This document shows positions 7,681 to 16,800 of a stretch of 17,437 nucleotides of DNA, piece after piece. The notes under the pieces were generated by a model. It searched no databases. It was not told the DNA's origin and saw nothing but the letters and a program-made list of their open reading frames with translations. Every line of letters starts with the position of its first letter. Positions within the stretch are counted from its first letter, which is position 1. Source of the DNA: Methylovulum sp. (GTDB taxonomy: Bacteria > Pseudomonadota > Gammaproteobacteria > Methylococcales > Methylomonadaceae); the NCBI GenBank assembly GCA_016919605.1, contig JACXTQ010000347.1:1-17437 (forward strand), in the 5' to 3' direction. Made by a program: the position numbers and the translations under genes.

Positions 7681-9321
7681 TTAGCCATTAGCCACCCGCA
7701 AAACCGGCACGGCGGACAGCAACCGCTTGGTATACTCTTGTTGCGGCCTGGTCAATACTTGCTCGGCACTGCCTTGCTCAATGATCTTGCCTTTATACAT
7801 CACCGCCACGGCATCGGCTATTTCCGCCACCACCGCCAAGTCATGAGTGATGAACAAATAACTCACGCCTTGCTCCCGCTGTAAAGTTTTCAGCAAACCG
7901 ATAATTTGCGCTTGCACCGACACGTCCAAGGCACTGGTCGGCTCATCGCAGACAATCAAACGCGGCTTGACGGCCAACGCCCGTGCAATGCAAATGCGCT
8001 GGCGTTGGCCGCCGGAGAATTCATGCGGATAACGCAAGGCCGACTCTTCCGGCAAGCCGACTTGCTGCAACAACTGCCGGACACGGTTTTTGCGCTCTTC
8101 ACCACTGACTTCAGGATACAAAGCGGTGATGCCTTCGGCGATGATGTCGCCAATCAACATACGCGGATTCATCGCCGCAAACGGGTCTTGAAACACCATT
8201 TGCATGGCCGCCCGTTGCTTTCTTAACGCCTCGCCGCCCAACTCATGCAGGGCGATGCCGTCCATAAATACTTGGCCGCTGTTATGTGGCAACAAGTTTA
8301 ACAGGCTTTTGCCCAAGGTGGTTTTACCGCAGCCGGACTCCCCGACCAGTGCTAAGGTCTTGCCGGCGGCCAGTTCAAAACTGACCCCGTCCACCGCTTT
8401 GACATAATCGGCAACCCGCTGGAACAAGCCTTTACGAATGGGATAATAACAGCAAAAATCCTTGACCTGTAATAAGGGCGTAGCCCCAAACGTATCATCC
8501 GGCGTTTTGACACTGGCGATAGACGGCAATGCGTTGAGTAGTTTTTGCGTGTAAGGGTGCTTGGGATGCCGGAAAAAATCAGCACCCGCCCCAGTTTCGA
8601 CAATCTTGCCGTGCTGCATCACGGCAATACGGTCAGCAATGCTGGACACCAGGGCCAGATCATGGCTAATCAGCCACAAAGCCATACCCGTTTGTTGCTG
8701 GATAGTTTTCAACAGCGTCAGGATTTGCGCCTGTATGGTCACATCTAAAGAGGTGGTCGGCTCATCGGCGATCAGCAAATCCGGTTGCCCGGCTAAGGCC
8801 ATCGCAATCATCACCCGTTGCCGCTGGCCGCCGGACAGTTGGTGCGGAAACGCGTTCAGCCGTTGCTCCGGGTTGGGGATTTCCACTTGCCGCAACAATT
8901 CCAGCACCCGTTGCTGTAAGGCTGTCTCGGCCAAGGAAAAATGCAGGGTGATGATTTCGGCGATTTGTTGGCCGATAGTCATGACCGGATTTAACGCTGA
9001 CATCGGGTCTTGAAAAATATAAGCTATCCGGCGGCCACGCACTTTACATAACTGCATTTCCGGCAACGCCAGCAAATTTTCGCCCTGCAAGGCAATGACC
9101 TCGGCGTTAATCTGCGCATTCGGTGGCAACAGGCGCAAAACTGACAAGGCGGTGATGGACTTGCCCGAACCGGACTCGCCCACCAGCGCGAAAGTTTCGC
9201 CCGGATACACCACAAAACTGATGTCATCCACCACATTGACACCAGACTGGAAAGCCACGCTTAAACGTTCAACAGCAAGGATCGGTTGCTTCATAATAGC
9301 TATCTTATCGGCTTCAACCAT
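7681..9321 (-). CDS. yejF: ABC transporter ATP-binding protein with two fused ATPase domains (YejF type, peptide uptake)
   Basis: 546-residue cytoplasmic ATPase with two complete ABC domains, as in YejF of the Yej oligopeptide/microcin C importer and other peptide/nickel-family ATPases. Domain 1: Walker A GESGSGKS (48-55), signature LSGGQ (162-166), Walker B LLIADEP (182-188), switch H220. Domain 2: GESGCGKT (327-334), FSGGQ (435-439), LIVCDEP (455-461), H493. After domain 1 stands the HPYTQKLL element (255-262), typical of oligopeptide-transporter ATPases. A matching EYTKRLL follows domain 2. Both sites look catalytically intact. I start it at ATG 9321-9319, which shares one base with the mtaD stop (TGATG) and implies translational coupling. 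An in-frame TTG one codon earlier and an ATG at 9294 are alternatives, the latter closer to usual family starts. No permease or binding-protein gene is nearby, which is odd, since Yej ATPases normally sit with yejA, yejB and yejE. Confidence 0.9.
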   Translation of the reverse strand: MVEADKIAIMKQPILAVERLSVAFQSGVNVVDDISFVVYPGETFALVGESGSGKSITALSVLRLLPPNAQINAEVIALQGENLLALPEMQLCKVRGRRIAYIFQDPMSALNPVMTIGQQIAEIITLHFSLAETALQQRVLELLRQVEIPNPEQRLNAFPHQLSGGQRQRVMIAMALAGQPDLLIADEPTTSLDVTIQAQILTLLKTIQQQTGMALWLISHDLALVSSIADRIAVMQHGKIVETGAGADFFRHPKHPYTQKLLNALPSIASVKTPDDTFGATPLLQVKDFCCYYPIRKGLFQRVADYVKAVDGVSFELAAGKTLALVGESGCGKTTLGKSLLNLLPHNSGQVFMDGIALHELGGEALRKQRAAMQMVFQDPFAAMNPRMLIGDIIAEGITALYPEVSGEERKNRVRQLLQQVGLPEESALRYPHEFSGGQRQRICIARALAVKPRLIVCDEPTSALDVSVQAQIIGLLKTLQREQGVSYLFITHDLAVVAEIADAVAVMYKGKIIEQGSAEQVLTRPQQEYTKRLLSAVPVLRVANG

Positions 9322-10631
9322 CAACCCGCCAACCGTTGTTGCCAGATGGCGATTTTTGCTTGCAAAGCCGCCCTATCCATTGAAGTTAACTGCCGTTGCC
9401 TTAACAATTGCTTGCCCGCCACCCAAACATTGGTCACTTGATGGCGGCTGGCGGCGTAAACAATTTGCGAGATAGGGCAATACACCGGCTGGGTCTCCAA
9501 ATGGCTCAAGTCGATGGCAATCACATCGGCGGCCTTGCCCACGGTTAAGGAACCAATCTCCTTATCTAAGCCTAAGGCTTTCGCGCCGTTGATGGTCGCC
9601 ATCTGTAATGCGGTCATGGCTGGTACGGCACTGGCATCATCGGCGACCGCTTTGGCCAATAACGCCGCCGTGCGCATTTCGCCCAGCATATCCAAGTCAT
9701 TGTTGCTCGCCGCGCCATCCGTGCCTAAAGCGACATTAATCCCGGCGGCAAGGCATCGGGCAACCGGACAAAAACCACTGGCAAGCTTCAGATTAGATTC
9801 GGGGCAATGGATGATATGCGCCCCTGTCTTTGCCAACAATTGGATTTCGGCCTCATTAAGCTGGGTCGCATGGACGGCCAACAACGAAGGGTTCAGCAAA
9901 CCCAGCTCATGCAGCCGTTGCAAAGGTCGCTTGCCGCTGTCCACTTGCGCTTGTTCGACTTCGTGCTTAGTTTCATGGACGTGGATATGGATAGGCGTAC
10001 CGCGCTCGCCCGCCAAAGCCAACACCTGCTGCAAAGGGCCGTCCGAAACCGTATAAGGTGCGTGTGGGGCAAACGTGGTGGTGATTAAGGCTTGACCTTG
10101 CAATTGCTCATGCAAGGCCACCGCCTTGCTCAGGTACATGGCACTATTGTCCGCCCACACGGTCGGAAAATCGAACACCACTAGCCCGATACTGGCGCGG
10201 ATGCCGTGGCGTATGGCTTGCTGGGCGCTGATGTCAGGGAAAAAATACATATCATTAAAGCAGGTTGTCCCCCCTGCCAGCATTTCGGCAATCGCCAAAT
10301 CCGTTCCATCCCTGACAAATTCTTCACTGACCCATTGGCCTTCTAACGGCCAAATATGATTTTGCAGCCAATCCATCAACGGCAAATCATCCGCCCTGCC
10401 CCGCAATAAGGTCATCGCCGCATGGGTGTGGCTATTGACAAAACCTGGTAACAGCGCGTGGTCAGGCAAGTTTTCCGTAGCAGTCGCCTGATACCGGACT
10501 TGCGCATCGGCGGTAGGCAACAAATCAATAATCCTACCCTGATGAATGACCAGCGAATGATGTTCCAAAGTCACTGAGGTGGGTTCTACGGGTATGACCC
10601 AACGGGCATGGATAAGGGTGTCAACGTGCAT
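9321..10631 (-). CDS. mtaD: 5-methylthioadenosine/S-adenosylhomocysteine deaminase
   Basis: Amidohydrolase of the ATZ/TRZ group, 436 residues. It most likely deaminates methylthioadenosine (MTA) and/or S-adenosylhomocysteine to the inosine derivatives during recycling of S-adenosylmethionine by-products. Metal and substrate motifs are present in order: NSHTH (66-70, two metal His), HIHVHETKHE (215-224), the His of LAVHATQ (254), HCPESNLKL (275-283) and GTDGAASNNDLDM (303-315, D305 being the expected metal/catalytic Asp). The C-terminal GKAADV (365-370) closes the amidohydrolase composite domain. I start at ATG 10631 because AGGA lies 8 bases before it. A TTG two codons upstream would be too close to that site. 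It overlaps the start of the ABC ATPase gene by one base. Guanine deaminase or another TRZ hydrolase is the alternative, but the motif set fits MtaD well. Confidence 0.9.
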   Translation of the reverse strand: MHVDTLIHARWVIPVEPTSVTLEHHSLVIHQGRIIDLLPTADAQVRYQATATENLPDHALLPGFVNSHTHAAMTLLRGRADDLPLMDWLQNHIWPLEGQWVSEEFVRDGTDLAIAEMLAGGTTCFNDMYFFPDISAQQAIRHGIRASIGLVVFDFPTVWADNSAMYLSKAVALHEQLQGQALITTTFAPHAPYTVSDGPLQQVLALAGERGTPIHIHVHETKHEVEQAQVDSGKRPLQRLHELGLLNPSLLAVHATQLNEAEIQLLAKTGAHIIHCPESNLKLASGFCPVARCLAAGINVALGTDGAASNNDLDMLGEMRTAALLAKAVADDASAVPAMTALQMATINGAKALGLDKEIGSLTVGKAADVIAIDLSHLETQPVYCPISQIVYAASRHQVTNVWVAGKQLLRQRQLTSMDRAALQAKIAIWQQRLAG

Positions 10632-10682
10632 GGGCAAATTCCTAGGCGTTTAAGACGGGACAAAATAAGGCGGGAACACCTT

Positions 10683-10711
10683 AGGCCACCCCCGATGCTA
10701 GGGGGCGGCCT
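10683..10711. terminator. Strong hairpin between the LprI-like gene and mtaD
   Basis: AGGCC-A-CCCCC (10683-10693) pairs with GGGGG-C-GGCCT (10701-10711), ten pairs with one A-C mismatch and a seven-base loop. It starts nine bases past the LprI-like stop codon. No T-run follows on the minus strand, so it may be a weak terminator, an mRNA 3'-end stabiliser or an attenuator before mtaD. Confidence 0.5.
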
Positions 10712-10719
10712 GATCCGAG

Positions 10720-11502
10720 CTATTTTATAGGATAATTAAAAATATCCGTGGGCTTTTCCAGCACCACCGAAAAAAAGGCCCGTTCAGGGGGCATATCCAA
10801 TACCGGCGGCTGCTCCACATGACAGACATAGGCATAAAGATTGCCCACACCTTCAGTAGCGCCAGAACTGACACCTTTTTCGTCAAAAGGGTTGTCCGCC
10901 ATAAACGTTTTGTCTTTTAAGTCATACTCAATATAAGCCGGACGGGTTTTCGAGCAAAACATATACGCTTCACTACCCTTTTCCCATCGGGCGTTTTTTG
11001 CGGGAAAATCTGGATAACCGTTTTTGTCCACGTCCTGCTCGGCATAGTCGGCGCTGGTGGTCGCCACCTCAACCTTAAATAATTGGCCTCGGTCGCCTTC
11101 TTTGACCAGCTCGGTCTTGTCAACCCGCCACCACCAACACGAGTTCATGTGGCAACGCCCCATCACCACATTTTTTAAGCCCTTATCAGGAGTGGTAGGT
11201 ATAGCCTGTAACTCTTTGATCCTAGTTTCATAGATACGGGTAATGCACTCGGAGTCCTGACATTGGTTGCGCTGCTTTAGCCATTTAATTTCCGCCCTTT
11301 TCAGGCCGTTTTTATCCGCCGTATTAGCCTCAGCCCTTTTATACGCACGGGCTAACACATCATCCAGATCAGACAGCGCCGACTCTGAACAAATCGCCTT
11401 CTCTACTAGCGCGGCGGCCTTGTTACAATCAAAACTAACTGCATAACTTGCCGATGAAGCCAGCAACAACAAGATAAAATTTAATTTTTTTAGTGTGTTC
11501 AT
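10720..11502 (-). CDS. Secreted protein with N-terminal LprI-like (DUF1311) domain
   Basis: 260 residues. A signal peptide (about 1-21: basic MNTLKK, a hydrophobic stretch, then ASYA) indicates export to the periplasm. Residues 24-97 match the LprI/DUF1311 pattern: FDC..A, EKAIC, L.DLD..L...Y, a WLKQRNQC stretch and a second Cys-containing motif, as in proteins related to the mycobacterial lysozyme inhibitor LprI. The remaining half (about 105-260) is unfamiliar. It has GRCHMNSCWWWRVDKTE (115-131), an acidic DKNGYPDFP (159-167) and a late conserved-looking MFCSKTRPAY. The mature chain has eight cysteines (26, 38, 81, 86, 117, 122, 183, 227), consistent with several disulfides in the periplasm. 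It begins 34 bases after the dcd stop, so it could be co-transcribed with dcd. A role in lysozyme resistance would be a guess. The domain occurs in many proteins of unknown function. Confidence 0.75.
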   Translation of the reverse strand: MNTLKKLNFILLLLASSASYAVSFDCNKAAALVEKAICSESALSDLDDVLARAYKRAEANTADKNGLKRAEIKWLKQRNQCQDSECITRIYETRIKELQAIPTTPDKGLKNVVMGRCHMNSCWWWRVDKTELVKEGDRGQLFKVEVATTSADYAEQDVDKNGYPDFPAKNARWEKGSEAYMFCSKTRPAYIEYDLKDKTFMADNPFDEKGVSSGATEGVGNLYAYVCHVEQPPVLDMPPERAFFSVVLEKPTDIFNYPIK

Positions 11503-11536
11503 ACAGTCTCGCTAGAAATGGCAGAATAGGGAAACC

Positions 11537-12103
11537 TTAAGCCTTAGGCAACGTCACCCCGGTTTGCCCCTGATATTTGCCGCCCCTATCTTTATAAGAA
11601 GTCTCACAGATTTCATCCGCGCCCAAAAACAACATCTGTGCCACGCCTTCATTGGCATAGATTTTTGCGGGCAAGGTGGTCGTATTGGAAAACTCCAAGG
11701 TTACATGGCCTTCCCATTCGGGTTCCAAAGGCGTGACATTGACGATAATGCCACAACGGGCATAAGTCGATTTGCCTAGGCAAATCACCAGCACATCACG
11801 CGGGATACGAAAATACTCGACTGTGCGAGCCAAAGCAAAAGAATTGGGCGGGATGATGCAGACATCTGATCGCACATCGACAAAACTGCTGGAGTCAAAG
11901 TTTTTCGGGTCAACAATAGCGGAACTAATATTAGTGAAAATCTTAAATTCGTCTGAACAACGGACATCATAACCATAACTGGACGTGCCATAAGAAATAA
12001 TCGGCCCACGCTCTGATTGCCGAATTTGCCCGCTGGCAAAAGGTTCTATCATATCGTGCTGTTGTGCCATACGGCGTATCCATTTGTCGCACTTAATGCT
12101 CAT
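11537..12103 (-). CDS. dcd: dCTP deaminase
   Basis: 188-residue enzyme, the usual length, that deaminates dCTP to dUTP, the precursor for thymidylate synthesis in many gammaproteobacteria. It forms a homotrimer in the cytoplasm. Conserved features: MSIKCDKWIRRMA at the start, SSYGYDVRC (41-49), IIPPNSFALARTVEYF (83-98), GKSTYARCGI (110-119), and EGHVTLEFSN (131-140), where E137 corresponds to the catalytic Glu of E. coli Dcd. The C-terminal KDRGGKYQGQ (171-180) is the nucleotide-closing tail. The sequence is close to the Pseudomonas-type Dcd. It lies directly downstream of apbC on the same strand, an arrangement also known in Pseudomonas. The ribosome site is weak (GGGA about 10 bases before ATG). 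Confidence 0.97.
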   Translation of the reverse strand: MSIKCDKWIRRMAQQHDMIEPFASGQIRQSERGPIISYGTSSYGYDVRCSDEFKIFTNISSAIVDPKNFDSSSFVDVRSDVCIIPPNSFALARTVEYFRIPRDVLVICLGKSTYARCGIIVNVTPLEPEWEGHVTLEFSNTTTLPAKIYANEGVAQMLFLGADEICETSYKDRGGKYQGQTGVTLPKA

Positions 12104-12157
12104 AGCTTGGTAATCCCATGATTAAATAAAATTTATCCATTTTATCATAAACCGATT

Positions 12158-12186
12158 GCAACACGCCTGTGAAACAAACGTGCTGC
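12158..12186 (-). terminator. Hairpin between apbC and dcd
   Basis: On the minus strand GCAGCACG and CGTGTTGC pair over eight positions (one G-U) with a 13-base loop, 14 bases past the apbC stop. No clean T-run follows, so it is at most a weak terminator or attenuator within the apbC-dcd spacer. Confidence 0.3.
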
Positions 12187-12199
12187 CGGTATCCAAAGA

Positions 12200-13291
12200 T
12201 TAGCTATTTTGCACAACAATAGTCGGGAAACGCGCACTGAAATCCTTGGCTTTCAGCGCCAATTTTGCCGCCGTTTTCCGCGCAATGGCTTTATAAATTT
12301 CAGCGGCACGGCCATCAGGGTCAGCGACCACCGTTGGCCGCCCCAAATCGGCATCTTGGCGGATATTAATATCCAACGGCAACGCCCCCAGAAAATCAAC
12401 CCGATTCGATTCCGCCATCACCACGCCGCCGCCCGTGCCAAAAATGGCCTCTTCATGGCCGCATTGCGAACAGATATGCAGGCTCATATTTTCGACAATA
12501 CCCAACACCGGCACATTGACCTTGGCGAACATACTTAACCCGCGTTGCGCATCAATCAGGGCAATATCTTGTGGCGTGGTGACAATCACCGCGCCACTGA
12601 CCGGGATATGCTGTGCCAAAGTCAACTGAATATCACCCGTGCCGGGCGGCAAATCAATAATCAGATAATCCAAATTATCCCAATTGGTATCGCGTAGCAA
12701 CTGCTGCAAGGCATTGGTCGCCATCGGCCCGCGCCAAATCATCGCTTGCTCGGCTTGCACCAAATAGCCGATAGAAATGGTCTGCACACCATAAGCCACC
12801 TTGGGCATCATAGTCTTATTGTCGTGGCTTTCCGGCGAACCCGACAAGCCCAACATGGTCGGGATGCTAGGGCCATAAATATCCGCATCCAAAATGCCCA
12901 CATTCGCACCCTCCGCCACCAACGCCAGAGCCAAATTGACCGCCGTTGTCGATTTGCCAACCCCGCCCTTACCCGAAGCGACAGCGATAATATTTTTAAT
13001 CTGCGGATAGGGCTTTAAAGTTTGCTGGACGGCATGGGCAATAATTTTGACACCGACCTCCACCGTCAGGCTCTCAAACGCCGCCAAACTGCGCAGATGC
13101 CGCTCAATGTCCGCCTGCATAGACGCGACAATGCTTTTGGCCGGATAACCCAGCTCTATCTTGACACTGACATGACCACCATCCACCGTAATCGCCTTGA
13201 CCGACTTTGCCGTGACTAAATCAACCCCATTATTAGGGTCGATAAATGTTCTTAGCAACTGCTCGACCGTTGCTTTTTCTATGCTTGACAT
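12200..13291 (-). CDS. apbC: Iron-sulfur cluster carrier ATPase, ApbC/Mrp family
   Basis: 363-residue P-loop scaffold or carrier that binds a 4Fe-4S cluster between two subunits and delivers it to apo-proteins. The N-terminal MIP18/DUF59 domain spans about 5-80. The MinD/Mrp ATPase follows: deviant Walker A GKGGVGKST (107-115), ILDADIYGPS (133-142), Walker B region IIDLPPGTGD (211-220), and the cluster-binding CSQC (274-277) in ENMSLHICSQCGHE. All key residues are present and the length matches E. coli Mrp/ApbC. Start ATG 13289-13291 has AGGA 8 bases upstream. It is the first gene of the minus-strand block and is divergent from the HD-Hsp90 gene. In several gammaproteobacteria the gene on this side is metG. 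Here it is not. Confidence 0.95.
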   Translation of the reverse strand: MSSIEKATVEQLLRTFIDPNNGVDLVTAKSVKAITVDGGHVSVKIELGYPAKSIVASMQADIERHLRSLAAFESLTVEVGVKIIAHAVQQTLKPYPQIKNIIAVASGKGGVGKSTTAVNLALALVAEGANVGILDADIYGPSIPTMLGLSGSPESHDNKTMMPKVAYGVQTISIGYLVQAEQAMIWRGPMATNALQQLLRDTNWDNLDYLIIDLPPGTGDIQLTLAQHIPVSGAVIVTTPQDIALIDAQRGLSMFAKVNVPVLGIVENMSLHICSQCGHEEAIFGTGGGVVMAESNRVDFLGALPLDINIRQDADLGRPTVVADPDGRAAEIYKAIARKTAAKLALKAKDFSARFPTIVVQNS

Positions 13292-13340
13292 GGTTATTCC
13301 TGAAATATTGAAAATTAAGACACACTATGCGGCTCAGGAT

Positions 13341-13436
13341 ATAAGCCACCGTGCATTTTTTCAACGCATTTTTTCAACGCCAGTTGAAGATAAACATTGC
13401 CGTTAAACGGCGGATGTGCAAAAAACGATATGATTT
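13341..13436. repeat. Diverged direct repeat, copy A
   Basis: Shares with copy B the order TAAGCCAC-N-GTGCA, then a T-rich or A-rich linker, then the identical 17 bases ATAAACATTGCCGTTAA (13390-13406), then a looser GAT-TGC-AAAAA stretch. Copy A is longer because of an internal 13-base tandem duplication. Confidence 0.7.
13353..13378. repeat. Perfect 13-base tandem duplication
   Basis: GCATTTTTTCAAC occurs twice head to tail (13353-13365 and 13366-13378) with no difference, implying a recent slippage event inside direct-repeat copy A. Confidence 0.85.
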
Positions 13437-13730
13437 ACACAAAAATTTACCGTATCTAAGCCCTATTGATATTTTATATCCAATTGCGAAAATGGAAAGC
13501 CGCCCGTAATAGCCTGACATACCGCAAGCGTATCAAAGGCCTTCGGTGATGGCGAGGCAGGTGTCGGAAAATTCTTTCCAGATACCGTCCGCCCCCTATA
13601 TTGATGAATTGCGAATCAACATAGGCGTTAGAACCCATTCCGATAATAGGCGACCGGATGGCAAAGCAAATACCACAGGGCCAACCTTGCAAACAGCGTG
13701 GTAAGGTACATTCCATAGAAAAAATCCGGC

Positions 13731-13800
13731 GTAAGCCACTGTGCACTTTAAAAATAAACATTGCCGTTAATCCAAAGATATGCGAAAAATAACGTAATTT
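13731..13800. repeat. Diverged direct repeat, copy B
   Basis: Begins GTAAGCCACTGTGCA and contains the 17 bases shared with copy A at 13754-13770. It ends about 35 bases before the HD-Hsp90 start codon, so the promoter of that gene probably lies in or next to this repeat. Confidence 0.7.
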
Positions 13801-13833
13801 TTAGGCTGATGCAATTATTAGGGTAATACACTG

Positions 13834-16800
13834 ATGGCAACACAACTGATAAAGCACTTGGAAGACTGTGCAAAAGATGATGCGAGTTATAGGCATCTGA
13901 AAGCCCAATGGGCGTTTGACGAAACGCTGATTGCTAAAACCCTACAAAACGTCAGCGCCTATTTCCCGCATTACAGCCGTCATGATGACTCCCATTCAAG
14001 GCAAATATTGGTGCATATCGAACGGCTTTTAGGGCCGGCCAACATCGCAAAACTGAGCGCCACCGACACGTGGCTACTGCTGGAAGCCGCCTATCTTCAT
14101 GACATTGGTATGGTAATCACTGACACGCAACTGAATAAAGATTTTGGCGCTATAAAAAAACATGTCGAAAAAACCAAGCATTCCGCACACGGCGACACCC
14201 TAATTCTTATGGAGGCCTTGCTTGCCAGCAAAATCGACACTGCCAGCTCGGTTTTTGCCACCGTTTATTTTTCGCCCCTGTATACCTACAAATTGTGGCG
14301 CGAAATTGTCGCCGATTTTTACCGCAGCCAACACCCTGACCGCGCCCAGGCCATTATTGCCCAACCCTTTGCAGAAATAGGCTTAAACTCACCGCGCACC
14401 GAATTAATCCCCGACCGCTTATTCAGGTTATTGGGCAAAATCTGCGCCTATCACGGCAAACCTTTTGCAGAAGTTATGCAACTGCCCCAACAGCAAGTCA
14501 GTATCGGCACCGATGACTGCCACCCGCGCTTTATCGCCTGTTTATTGCGCTTGGGTGATTTACTGGATTTGGATGATAACCGTTTTTGTCCGGTGATGAT
14601 GAAAATGGCCGGCGACTTACCCACCACTAGCCAAGCCCATTATGATAAGCACCTAGCTATCCGTTACTTCCGCGCCGATACTGACCGTATCGAAATTGAG
14701 GCCGAATGCCCCAGCTATGAAAGCTATATCGAAACCACAAACTGGTTCGGCTGGCTACGCGAGGAAGTCAAAAATCAGATGAGCCAATGGTTTGACATCG
14801 TACCTAGCCGCGATTTTGGCTTCTTGCCGTCCGTTGGTGCTTTGAAACCACATTTAAAAGACTGGCAAGTGTTCAATGAAAATGAACGCCCGCACTTTAC
14901 CCTTGATCGGGATCGGATATTTGAATTGCTGCAAGGTGCAGGCTTATATGAAAACAAAGAACAAGCCATGCGCGAATTATTGCAAAACGCCGTGGATGCC
15001 ACGTTGATAAGAATCTGGCGCGAACACGGTGAAGATTGCACCCCGCAACCTAAACCCTATCTTAAACGCGATAGTGCACCGCGCTCTAAAGAAACGCTTG
15101 ATATTTTAAGCCGCTATACCATTGATGTGTCGATAGAAAAGGTAAAAGAAGAGGAACGCTACAATTATTGGCGCGTCACCATTACTGATTCAGGAATCGG
15201 CATATCTATAGACGATTTAAAGTTTATGCTACAAATGGGCAGTTCTAAAAAGAACCTTAAAAAAAGGGCCATCATTGACCAAATGCCCATCTGGATGAAG
15301 CCTTCCGGTATTTTCGGCATTGGCTTTCACAGCGTCTTTTTACTGACCGATGAAGTCTGGTTGGAAACCCGCAGTATTGATACAGGCGAAACTTTGCTGA
15401 TTAGGGTGACAAATCCTACAGATAAAAAAGAACAGGGCAATGTTTATTTTCGGGTTATCACAGAACCCACCAGAATTGAAATAAACAATCCTAACGAAAA
15501 AGAGGTTAATCCTTGGGGGTTTTCACATTATGGTTGTCAGTTGAGTTTTATTTATAAGACTGATAAAACGACTATCCCAAGCCATGCATCTGTAGAGATA
15601 GTAAACCAAATATTGGAAAAATATGATGGGCTATTAGAATCTTCAACCACCGAAGACTTTCATATAATAAAGCTAGTCAATGATATTGTTGAAATTTTTG
15701 ACTGTAGCTGTTTAACAGGAAATTTGAGTTTTGACGATGATAACCTAAATTCATCTAAAAAAATAACTCCAAAGTGTTATTTAAAAAGCGAAGCCTATTT
15801 TTATTCACCTGACACAAACTTAGAATTAATTGATATTTCATTCGGATTGAATCATCAAATTAATTATTTCTATAGAGGACAAATACTTAAAAATCGTTAT
15901 TCATATATTAATTTATTTTCGGTCTCCATAAATTTGTTAGACACCGAAGCGGACAAAATACTTACTATTGATCGGAATCGCCTTAAAGAAGACAACGATA
16001 AGGAAAAATTATTTGATCGCATTAGTAAAACTATTCAAGCATTTTTTGAAAGCCCAAAAGGCCACCATTACTACAATAGCTTAAATGAAGACTGTAAAGC
16101 AAAGATTGCAGCGGAATATGAGTTACAAAGATGGAATATCCCTAACCCTAATTATTTTTGCGATTGGAATAAACTTTCAATTGAGACTAAACAAGGAACA
16201 AAAAAAATAGAAGAATTAGTTTGTTACGATACCATTCTATTTTACGAAATTTACGAATTACCAGACTCTAAACAACGGTTAGAAGAGCTTCTAAATGAAA
16301 ATTTAGACAGCAATACACTTCTAGTATCTAAGCCTAGATTTGAGCGTGGAGGAACAACCGATTTAATAAATAACGCATTAAAAAATAACGGTTTTAAGTC
16401 ATCATTTTTATTAAAAAATGGCGCGGAAGCACTAAAGCTTAGTAAGCAAGACGGTGAACCTATTTATGAAGATATGATATATGATTATTGCAAAAAAATA
16501 TTAATTGAAAACAATAGAATACATAGCCGTTTAAAAAGAGAAACCATCCCTTGTCTAAACCGTTTTAAGTTATTGGGATTAGAAAACCCAAATATTTTTC
16601 CACTCTTGAAAAAAGAAAATAATTGTGTTTGGGTTCAACAAAGTTTTCCCTTAGATTCAATCAGTCCCCGCATGTTATTCCCCTTAGCCAAAATCGGCGA
16701 CAGAATCACCGTAGGCGATTTAGATATATTAACCAAGCGTGTCTATAAAAACCGTGCCGATAAAAATATATCCGAAGAGCAAATAAAAGAAAAATACAAA

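Larger units (their letters stand above)
13292..13833. other. Repeat-rich intergenic region between apbC and the HD-Hsp90 gene
   Basis: 542 bases without a gene I can support. It must hold the two divergent promoters, but none is clear. It contains two diverged direct repeats (13341-13436 and 13731-13800), a 13-base tandem duplication inside the first, and about 290 bases of GC-richer DNA between them. Parts of the middle are open in more than one minus-strand frame, as seen in dispersed non-coding repeats or remnants of old elements. Confidence 0.6.

Noticed and set aside
8561..9013. Plus-strand 150-codon frame, Cys- and Ser-rich
   Set aside because: It is antisense to the first ATPase domain of the ABC protein. 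Long antisense frames are expected opposite such codon usage.
13474..13761. Minus-strand 95-codon open frame between the direct repeats
   Set aside because: It overlaps direct-repeat copy B, has an Arg/Leu-rich composition without any domain, and neighbouring frames are also partly open. It is better explained as repeat-derived non-coding DNA.
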